Position numbers and translations under genes: made by a program. From the NCBI GenBank assembly GCA_937919305.1, contig CALFQW010000147.1:1-5581 (forward strand): a stretch of 5,581 nt of DNA. Reading direction: 5' to 3'. Shown here piece after piece: positions 1-4,844 of this stretch (positions are counted from its first letter, which is position 1; the number at the start of each line of letters is the position of its first letter). The notes under the pieces are model-generated. The model searched no databases and was not told the origin of the DNA. It saw only the letters and a list, made by a program, of their open reading frames with translations. This DNA comes from an uncultured Candidatus Saccharibacteria bacterium. GTDB lineage: Bacteria; Patescibacteriota; Saccharimonadia; Saccharimonadales; Saccharimonadaceae.

Positions 1-98
1 TCGCAGTCATTGTGGACATCCCCAAAAAACTCTCCAAGAAGCAAAAAGAATTACTGCAACAATTCAATAAGAGCAGTAAAAAAGGCATATTTTCATAA
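1..98 (+). CDS. dnaJ: DnaJ-type co-chaperone, C-terminal end only (5' part outside window)
   Basis: The frame beginning at base 3 is open from the window edge to a TAA stop at 96-98 and encodes 31 residues. It begins AVIVDIPKKLSKKQKELLQQ and finishes with a Lys-rich tail (KSSKKGIFS). The IPKKLSKKQKELL segment matches the end of the DnaJ substrate-binding C-terminal domain, where a last beta strand (V.V.IP) leads into a Lys-rich amphipathic helix (L..KQ..LL..F). DnaJ stimulates the ATPase of DnaK and delivers unfolded proteins to it in the cytoplasm. The J domain and zinc-finger region lie upstream of the window, so the assignment rests on this short tail alone; a CbpA-like relative is possible. 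No terminator is visible in the 56 bases between this stop and the next gene. Confidence 0.72.
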   Translation, partial: AVIVDIPKKLSKKQKELLQQFNKSSKKGIFS

Positions 99-115
99 CG
101 ACATAACAAAATTGA

Positions 116-145
116 TTGCGCTTTCGCTTTTCATTGAGATATACT
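116..145 (+). promoter_or_regulatory. Promoter for the 829-residue membrane protein gene
   Basis: A TATACT -10 box at 140-145 lies 18 bases downstream of a weak -35 match, TTGCGC (116-121). A slightly better -35 sequence, TTGATT at 112-117, would need a 22-base spacer. Transcription would be expected to start near 152, only about 3 bases before the ATG at 155. There is no purine-rich ribosome-binding sequence in the gap, so the mRNA would be nearly leaderless. Confidence 0.5.
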
Positions 146-154
146 TTTTAGAAC

Positions 155-2644
155 ATGACAAAAGACGCAAAATGGGTGGTCATTGGGATAGCGTTTTCTA
201 TTTGTTTCTTGCTTGGAAGTTTTTTTACCATACTTTGGCTGCTGTTTATACTGCTCACCATAGGTATTATAGTTGCGCCAACGAAACCGCAGCAGCGTAG
301 TGCTACTACATCTAATCAAGCTATATCGTCACCGCAAACAAGCAGGCCTACTCAGCAGTATGAAGATCTTCTACAGCGACTACATGTGCTGTTAACTGAT
401 GCTCGTAATGATGATATGCGGGCTGGAATCCAGCAAGCTATTGATGCAATCTATGAGCTAAGAAGCGGTGCATCTATTGGTAGCAATCAGTACCAGTCGC
501 AACAGGCTATGACCGCCCACCACCAACCAGTTGCGCAGAAATCAGAGCAAGAGATTGCAGAAGAAAAAGCCGCACAAGAACTGAGAAATATAAATACAAT
601 TCTATATGTTGCTAGTTTCTTGCTAGTAGGTGCGGCAGCGATCTTCGTTGGATTCACTCCAGGTATCAGTGAGATTATCAAGTTTGCAGCACTCGTCATA
701 CTCGTTGTAGGCTTATATGGTGGCGGACTACTACTGCACCTGAACGTCGCTAAAGTCCGTCCTGCGGCCGTTGCTTTCGTGGGTAGCGGCTTAGCATTGA
801 TTCCATTTGTCGGTTTAGCGTTTTATAACTATATACTCCCTGACGCCTCACTTGCCTGGTGGCTGACATCAGTGCTCGGATTTGCTGCGTTTTGGTTGGC
901 GCTGTTGAGGATACGGGCACAAATACTGTCATACGTTAGTATCGCTTTTGTCTTCTCTCTATCTACATCAACAGTCTCGATATTGGATCTTCCGATAGTT
1001 TGGTATTTCGTAGCAGTGATAGTTACTAGCAGCCTCCTGATGCTCATCGGCCACAAGAAGTCAGATGGTATTTTGAAAGACTTAGCGCTGCCGCTCGAGC
1101 AGAATGCCCAACTCGCCACACCGGTTGCTCTTATCGGAAGCCTGTTCTTGTTCAACAGCATTGGTGCAATAGAATATACGTTGATTACTGGTGTTGGTGC
1201 GCTTCACTATGCCGTAAATGCGCTGAGTTTTTACACAGATAAGACGAGATATATCTACTGGACTCTTGCGCGTTCGTTGACTGTCGTTTTTGCACTTTTC
1301 TTGACATACCACTTCAGCCAGGAGCCAGTATGGCTCGGACTGACCTTGTTAGTGGCTGGCATACTGACGCACATATATTCTCTCCATCGGCTGCACGCCG
1401 CAAAAGATAACAGAGAATTGGGCTGGCTGGCTATCGTACAGATCTTTCTCATCGTCACCGCCTTGCTTTGGCAAGATACACTACTGTTAACTAGTGGCGC
1501 ATCGGCTCTATTATTCATAGTAAGCGTGCAGCAGCTTTTACAAACTCATCGTTCAGAATACTTCAGTGGCGGTATCATAGCCTTGTTGGCGTTTCCATTT
1601 GTTTTTGCAATGGCCTTAAACGGCGATAGCAGCATTGCTACTAGTTACCTGTCTCTCATCGCACTTATCTTGGCGTGTAGCCTCATCGGAATAAGAATGC
1701 TACGCCAGGTGTATCAGACGGATGGGTTTAGGCTGGCTATGACTGCAGGGTACAGTGTATTGCTCGCGCAGAGTATCATCTATGTCTTACTGCAGACTAA
1801 CTTAACCTGGATCGGTGCTATATTTGCGACAGTAGCATTCGTTGTCTACTATATATCCTTTATCGAAAAACAGCCTGTCATACATCTCGGGTCAAATATC
1901 CTAGCAGTTATTGGTGCGTATTTCCTCTTGAAAGAAGCTGGTGTCATGAATGAGTGGCTGGTACTCGGCACTGCCTGGATAGCGGCGCTACTATGGTATG
2001 CACTTCGATGGTATTTTGATCTGTATGAAGATGGTGAGCCTGACACTGATCGGATTGACATCATGTTTGGTTCAGCCTTCACGGTTCTAGTAGTAGGTGC
2101 GCTCTATAGTAGCTTGGCTTTCGATAGCACGGTAGTAGCAGCATCTTTGACTGGTTGTATTGCTGCGGCGATACTTGCGTATGAAGGATATGTCAGGAAA
2201 AACTACTATCTTTATGAGGCGGCAATCGCAGTATTTACCATTGCTCTTCAGAGACTGATCTATGTAACATATCCCGGAGCGAGTCTTTTGGTGTATACGC
2301 ATTGGTGGGCATTCACGAGTGCTGCGATAGCTGCACTACGACTTCAGCGAGGCGAAAGAGAAGGCGCGAGAGTTAGAGGTGTTATAACATTGGTTATCTT
2401 GTCGGTACCTACTGGCTTATTCGCGTTGTCGGATCCAGATAGCTATCAACTCCTATTCTTACTGGAGCATGTTGCACTACTTGTGGCAGGGTTTGTGCTA
2501 CAGAAAAAGTTAGTCTTATTGTGGTCAGCCGTCGCTATAGGGCTCGCAGTACTGTGGCTACTCAGTAGCTATACGTATATATTGCTCATACTTATTTCTC
2601 TAGGCCTAATCGCACTTGCAATTTGGCGTTTAGCACGACGCTAG
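155..2644 (+). CDS. Large polytopic membrane protein of unknown function (829 aa)
   Basis: I do not recognise a specific family. Residues 7-41 are strongly hydrophobic, enough for a membrane hairpin or one long anchor. Residues 42-145 are hydrophilic: a Ser/Thr/Gln/Pro-rich linker (about 43-68), a predicted helix with acidic and Leu positions (69-103), a Gln/His-rich stretch (111-128), and a charged helix (129-146). From about 147 to the end hydrophobic segments follow one another with short loops, roughly two dozen in all; the longest loops are acidic (about 621-635) and Arg-rich (about 730-742). This layout, a short soluble coil followed by a long run of membrane spans, resembles the DUF2157, DUF2339 and SCO7613-type membrane proteins, but that comparison is by architecture and from memory. 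No catalytic motif is visible. The ATG at 155 is chosen because the promoter -10 ends at 145. Translation stops at TAG. Confidence 0.9.
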   Translation: MTKDAKWVVIGIAFSICFLLGSFFTILWLLFILLTIGIIVAPTKPQQRSATTSNQAISSPQTSRPTQQYEDLLQRLHVLLTDARNDDMRAGIQQAIDAIYELRSGASIGSNQYQSQQAMTAHHQPVAQKSEQEIAEEKAAQELRNINTILYVASFLLVGAAAIFVGFTPGISEIIKFAALVILVVGLYGGGLLLHLNVAKVRPAAVAFVGSGLALIPFVGLAFYNYILPDASLAWWLTSVLGFAAFWLALLRIRAQILSYVSIAFVFSLSTSTVSILDLPIVWYFVAVIVTSSLLMLIGHKKSDGILKDLALPLEQNAQLATPVALIGSLFLFNSIGAIEYTLITGVGALHYAVNALSFYTDKTRYIYWTLARSLTVVFALFLTYHFSQEPVWLGLTLLVAGILTHIYSLHRLHAAKDNRELGWLAIVQIFLIVTALLWQDTLLLTSGASALLFIVSVQQLLQTHRSEYFSGGIIALLAFPFVFAMALNGDSSIATSYLSLIALILACSLIGIRMLRQVYQTDGFRLAMTAGYSVLLAQSIIYVLLQTNLTWIGAIFATVAFVVYYISFIEKQPVIHLGSNILAVIGAYFLLKEAGVMNEWLVLGTAWIAALLWYALRWYFDLYEDGEPDTDRIDIMFGSAFTVLVVGALYSSLAFDSTVVAASLTGCIAAAILAYEGYVRKNYYLYEAAIAVFTIALQRLIYVTYPGASLLVYTHWWAFTSAAIAALRLQRGEREGARVRGVITLVILSVPTGLFALSDPDSYQLLFLLEHVALLVAGFVLQKKLVLLWSAVAIGLAVLWLLSSYTYILLILISLGLIALAIWRLARR

Positions 2645-2647
2645 ATT

Positions 2648-2676
2648 TTGACAATATATATTTTATAATATATAAT
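2648..2676 (+). promoter_or_regulatory. Consensus promoter of the rimB-like/rimK operon
   Basis: TTGACA (2648-2653) and TATAAT (2671-2676) both match the sigma-70 consensus exactly and are separated by the ideal 17 bases. The expected transcription start is near 2683, about 10 bases before the GTG at 2693. The -35 begins only 3 bases after the TAG of the upstream membrane protein gene. Bases 2653-2681 are A or T only. This is the best sequence match to a promoter in the window. Confidence 0.8.
2655..2674. repeat. A/T-only perfect inverted repeat in the rimBK promoter spacer
   Basis: TATATATT (2655-2662) and AATATATA (2667-2674) are exact reverse complements around a TTAT centre. The dyad fills the promoter spacer and overlaps the first four bases of the -10 box. 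It could be a repressor or architectural-protein site, or simply a by-product of the A/T-only composition. As an RNA hairpin without G-C pairs it would be too weak for a standard terminator of the upstream gene. Confidence 0.5.
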
Positions 2677-2692
2677 TATAAGTTAATACTAC

Positions 2693-3169
2693 GTGATCAA
2701 GTATAAGCTCATGAAAGATATACATACTCATAGTGACAAAAGTTCTGTGGTCGTCGGCGGCTTTGAAGTGGTGTCATTTCCTGATCTCGGTATTACAGGC
2801 TCTTTGGCAAAGATTGATACAGGAGCATATTCTGGAGCAATTGGCTGTGTCGAAGCGTCGGTCGAAGGTCGAGGCCCAAACAAAGTATTACACTTTCGCG
2901 TAGCTGGGAATATGAGCACCGTTCATTCGACGAAGGAGTTCAAGGTGCGGTATGTTCGCAGTTCGAACGGGTCACGCCATAAACGCTATTTGATCAAAAC
3001 AACCATCCAGCTCAAAGGTCGTGTGTATGCTATCCTGATAGGGCTTGCAGACCGATCAGATATGAAAAACGATGTTCTGGTTGGTAGGAAGTTTTTACGA
3101 GATAACAATATACTGGTTGATCTGAAGAGAAACCATGAATACGATACTGATGAAGGGTTTGTGCAATGA
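2693..3169 (+). CDS. RimB-like protease of the RimK-associated 'ATP-dependent zinc protease' family (retropepsin fold)
   Basis: The 158-residue product has the hallmarks of the COG4067 / PF05618 family. These are a leading strand VVVGGFEVVSFPDLGI (19-34), the catalytic-type AKIDTGA (39-45), the LADRSDM block (118-124), and LVGRKFL followed by ILVD (129-143). The DTGA motif resembles that of retropepsin-like aspartyl proteases, despite the family's older 'zinc protease' name. Homologues in Pseudomonas (RimB) act with RimK and affect S6 glutamylation; that role is transferred here by family and context. The gene is the first of an operon, and its TGA stop overlaps the rimK ATG. The start is uncertain. 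GTG 2693 lies about 10 bases from the predicted transcript start; ATG 2711 is in frame and would give 152 residues, losing nothing conserved. Neither has a Shine-Dalgarno sequence. No signal peptide is seen, so it is probably cytoplasmic. Confidence 0.85.
   Translation: MIKYKLMKDIHTHSDKSSVVVGGFEVVSFPDLGITGSLAKIDTGAYSGAIGCVEASVEGRGPNKVLHFRVAGNMSTVHSTKEFKVRYVRSSNGSRHKRYLIKTTIQLKGRVYAILIGLADRSDMKNDVLVGRKFLRDNNILVDLKRNHEYDTDEGFVQ
3152..3157 (+). promoter_or_regulatory. Shine-Dalgarno-like sequence for rimK
   Basis: GAAGGG contains the AAGG core and sits 8-9 bases before the ATG at 3166, inside the end of the upstream coding region. It is the only convincing ribosome-binding sequence before any gene in the window, and it belongs to the only clearly internal cistron. 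The ATGA overlap at 3166-3169 would also allow translational coupling. Confidence 0.5.
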
Positions 3170-4077
3170 AAATAGCCATCTTATCTAACGGTCCAGGTAA
3201 TTATTCTACCAAGAGACTCAAAACCGTTGCCGAGGAGCGTGGACACGAAGTTGATGTTATAAAATATCGTGACTGTTATGCGAGCATCGAACGATCTCAA
3301 CCACTTGTCTGGAATGATGGCGAAGCGCTCGTTGGCTATGATGCTGTCATACCTCGCATCGCTAGCAGTATGACGAGATACGGGTCTGCCATCGTCCGTC
3401 AGTTTGAAATGCAGGGCATCTATACCCTCACTAGCTCCATCTCCATCGTACGCTCAAGGGACAAGTTACGCAGCATGCAGTTACTGGCTCGAGCTGGTGT
3501 AGGGATACCAAAAACCGTTGTTTCTCGTGGGTCTGCTGATGTCAGTGATCTCATAAACCACTTGGGCGGTGCACCTATCATTATCAAGCTTGCAAGGGGA
3601 ACTCACGGCAACGGCGTAGTCCTCGCTGAGTCAAAGAAAGCGGCAAAGTCTGTTCTCCAGGCTTTTTATGTCATGGACCAGGATGGTACTAATATCTTGT
3701 TGCAGGAATTCGTCGAAGAATCGGCGGGCACAGACATACGAGCTTTCGTTGTGGGTGGCAAAGTAGTCGCAAGTATGATGCGCCAGAGTCTTGATGATGA
3801 CTTCCGATCGAATCTTCATCAGGGGGGTGCTGGTGAGAAAGTCAAGTTGACAGATGATGAGAGAAAGACTGCTATCAAAGCTGCACGGTCAGTTGGGCTA
3901 AACCTCTGCGGTGTTGACATGATGCGTAGCGAGCGTGGACCTCTAGTTCTAGAAGTCAATTCCAGTCCTGGCTTTGGTATTGAAGAAGTTACTGGTCGCG
4001 ACGTAGCGACACCGATCATCGAATACATAGAGCGTAACGCCAAACGTCGGAACAAAAAAGACAAAGTCGGCGCATAA
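3166..4077 (+). CDS. rimK: RimK, ribosomal protein S6--L-glutamate ligase (ATP-grasp)
   Basis: The 303-residue protein aligns by eye along its whole length with E. coli RimK (300 residues as I recall it). It adds glutamates to the C-terminus of ribosomal protein S6 using ATP. Shared landmarks are the MKIAILS start, DAVIPRI (59-65), RQFEMQG (78-84) and RDKLRSMQLLAR (98-109). The ATP-grasp domain follows: IIKL with Lys141, the Gly-rich loop RGTHGNG (144-150), LQEF (179-182), DIR (190-192), and DFRSNLHQGG (212-221). GVD (249-251) and LEVNSSPG (262-269) supply the metal-binding Asp, Glu and Asn. The loop after this (FGIEEVTG) looks one residue shorter than in E. coli. The tail is very basic (NAKRRNKKDK, 291-300). 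It is co-transcribed with the RimB-like gene through a 4-base overlap; no rimA-like gene is present nearby. The extent and target of glutamylation cannot be read from the sequence. Confidence 0.95.
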   Translation: MKIAILSNGPGNYSTKRLKTVAEERGHEVDVIKYRDCYASIERSQPLVWNDGEALVGYDAVIPRIASSMTRYGSAIVRQFEMQGIYTLTSSISIVRSRDKLRSMQLLARAGVGIPKTVVSRGSADVSDLINHLGGAPIIIKLARGTHGNGVVLAESKKAAKSVLQAFYVMDQDGTNILLQEFVEESAGTDIRAFVVGGKVVASMMRQSLDDDFRSNLHQGGAGEKVKLTDDERKTAIKAARSVGLNLCGVDMMRSERGPLVLEVNSSPGFGIEEVTGRDVATPIIEYIERNAKRRNKKDKVGA

Positions 4078-4085
4078 GTTTAGCT

Positions 4086-4113
4086 TTGACATGCGCTGGT
4101 GGTATCATATAGT
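4086..4113 (+). promoter_or_regulatory. Promoter for the small membrane protein gene
   Basis: TTGACA (4086-4091) and TATAGT (4108-4113) are separated by 16 bases. The expected start of transcription, about 7 bases after the -10, falls at 4120, which is the A of an ATG. The -35 begins 9 bases after the rimK stop, and no terminator hairpin lies between them, so some readthrough from rimK is possible. Confidence 0.65.
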
Positions 4114-4119
4114 AATATG

Positions 4120-4602
4120 ATGCTAATGGTTCTCGGTGTTATCGCTGTATCCTTGTTCATTCTGGCTTTTTTGGGTGGTCGACGATTTGGCTTGCTTGGG
4201 CTTGGGCTCACCGCAGGTGTATTGCTCGTCGAGCAACTTCTTGCTGACACATCTTCTTTCTTATCAGTCAACTCCGTGCCCGTGGCACCACTCGGCTACA
4301 CAGCTGCCGCGATCATTCTACTCGGTTTACTACCGAGTATATTGCTGCTCTTTGCTGGCCCGAAGGTGAATGGTAAAGCTATGAGAGCCGGTACGGCTGT
4401 CTTGTATGCAGTGTTTGCAGTCGTGTTGCTGTATGCGCCATTGTTGCTTAACTTACCGTTTGCAGAGCCTGGTACAAGTGCGGCATTTGATGCGTTAGAT
4501 GCAAACCGATCATGGTTGATCGCTGTCTTTGTAGCTTTAGCTATTGTCGATGTATTCGTTAGCGGCAAAGGTGGGATGAAGTCTCACTCAAGGCACAAAT
4601 AA
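4120..4602 (+). CDS. Small multi-span membrane protein of unknown function (160 aa)
   Basis: I do not recognise this protein with confidence. Counting from ATG 4120, hydrophobic segments lie at about 3-19, 24-40, 60-79, 90-110 and 132-148, with a basic C-terminal tail (KSHSRHK) that is probably cytoplasmic. The first two spans, joined by GGRRFGLLGLGLTAG, faintly recall the start of CvpA-type membrane proteins, but this is too weak to name it. The frame is open further upstream to a GTG at 4099. That start is unlikely because the promoter's -10 box (4108-4113) would then lie inside the coding region. Tandem ATGs at 4117 and 4120, and another at 4126, are candidates; 4120 coincides with the predicted transcript start and implies a leaderless mRNA. 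No Shine-Dalgarno sequence is present. Confidence 0.8.
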   Translation: MLMVLGVIAVSLFILAFLGGRRFGLLGLGLTAGVLLVEQLLADTSSFLSVNSVPVAPLGYTAAAIILLGLLPSILLLFAGPKVNGKAMRAGTAVLYAVFAVVLLYAPLLLNLPFAEPGTSAAFDALDANRSWLIAVFVALAIVDVFVSGKGGMKSHSRHK

Positions 4603-4603
4603 A

Positions 4604-4633
4604 TTGACACTGACAGAGGTAAAGTGTTATATT
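4604..4633 (+). promoter_or_regulatory. Strong promoter for tRNA-Lys
   Basis: TTGACA (4604-4609) is followed after 18 bases by TATATT (4628-4633), with an extended -10 TG at 4625-4626. The -35 lies one base after the upstream gene's stop codon. Transcription should start near 4640, leaving a 5' leader of about 27 bases to be removed by RNase P. A strong independent promoter fits a stable RNA gene. Confidence 0.75.
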
Positions 4634-4640
4634 ACACCAG

Positions 4641-4655
4641 TTAGCAAGCCGCTAA
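4641..4655 (+). repeat. Short inverted repeat in the tRNA 5' leader
   Basis: TTAGC (4641-4645) and GCTAA (4651-4655) are perfect reverse complements around AAGCC. It would form a 5-bp hairpin at the very start of the predicted tRNA precursor. Its role is unknown, and a repeat this short can occur by chance. Confidence 0.3.
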
Positions 4656-4666
4656 TAAACTCACAT

Positions 4667-4743
4667 GGAGCCATAGCTCAGCTGGTTAGAGCACCTGCCT
4701 TTTAAGCAGGGTGTCCTGGGTTCAAGTCCCAGTGGCTCCTCCA
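4667..4743 (+). tRNA. tRNA-Lys, anticodon UUU, with encoded CCA
   Basis: A full cloverleaf can be folded by eye. The acceptor stem pairs GGAGCCA (4667-4673) with TGGCTCC (4733-4739). The D arm is closed by GCTC/GAGC. The anticodon stem pairs CCTGC (4694-4698) with GCAGG (4706-4710) around loop CTTTTAA, giving anticodon TTT at 4701-4703. The T arm pairs CTGGG with CCCAG around TTCAAGT. The CCA end is encoded at 4741-4743. It decodes AAA and AAG lysine codons. The discriminator base (4740) is T, whereas bacterial tRNA-Lys usually carries A at that position. The gene has its own promoter and terminator and is a single-gene unit. Confidence 0.96.
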
Positions 4744-4756
4744 AATTTCAGTATTC

Positions 4757-4782
4757 AAGACTCAAGACTGAGTCTTTTTATA
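4757..4782 (+). terminator. Intrinsic terminator after tRNA-Lys
   Basis: AAGACTC (4757-4763) and GAGTCTT (4770-4776) form a perfect 7-bp stem with a 6-base loop. It is followed by a T-rich run (TTTATATTT from 4777). It lies 14 bases after the encoded CCA, as expected for a monocistronic tRNA, and separates it from comEC. Confidence 0.85.
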
Positions 4783-4810
4783 TTTGACGTGTATTGAAAT
4801 AGATGAATCG

Positions 4811-4823
4811 ATATGTAACATAT
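4811..4823. repeat. 13-bp dyad just upstream of the comEC -10 box
   Basis: ATATGT (4811-4816) and ACATAT (4818-4823) are exact reverse complements around a single A. The dyad ends 4 bases before the TATAAT box at 4828, about 17-30 bases upstream of the predicted transcript start, where a regulator could act. No regulator can be named. Confidence 0.4.
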
Positions 4824-4827
4824 GATC

Positions 4828-4833
4828 TATAAT
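4828..4833 (+). promoter_or_regulatory. -10 box of the comEC promoter
   Basis: A perfect TATAAT lies 11 bases before the comEC ATG at 4845, giving an expected transcript start near 4840 and a leader of about 4-5 bases. No good -35 lies at 16-19 bases upstream. TTGACG (4784-4789) and TTGAAA (4794-4799) are too distant for this box, though TTGAAA could pair with TAACAT (4816-4821) as an alternative promoter with a 16-base spacer. The missing -35 suggests a weak or activated promoter. Confidence 0.5.
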
Positions 4834-4844
4834 CAAACTCTACA

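Noticed and set aside
99..154. Terminator between dnaJ and the 829-residue gene
   Set aside because: No stem longer than 3-4 bp followed by a T-run could be found. The TTTTT at 145-149 has no hairpin before it.
10..300. A 96-codon plus-strand open frame starting at ATG 10
   Set aside because: It runs out of frame across the dnaJ end, the promoter and the start of the 829-residue gene. Its residues lack any family pattern, while the frame ending at 98 matches the DnaJ tail.
829..1161. Minus-strand open frame of 110 codons, the longest of several antisense frames
   Set aside because: It lies wholly inside the membrane protein gene. Its composition is that expected from reading hydrophobic codons backwards, and no promoter or conserved motif supports it.
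3160..3180. TGA recoded as glycine (Gracilibacteria/SR1 code)
   Set aside because: TGA at 3167-3169 ends the RimB-like gene at the expected family length and overlaps the rimK ATG. Reading through it meets TAG two codons later.
4136..4369. Plus-strand 77-codon open frame inside the small membrane protein gene
   Set aside because: It is a shifted reading of the same region with no start signal. The 4120-4602 frame has a matching promoter and a coherent membrane pattern.
4607..4627. ACACT...AGTGT inverted repeat as a terminator for the small membrane protein gene
   Set aside because: The stem is only 5 bp with an 11-base loop and has no T-run of terminator type. It lies within the tRNA promoter spacer, where the -35 and -10 explain the sequence better.
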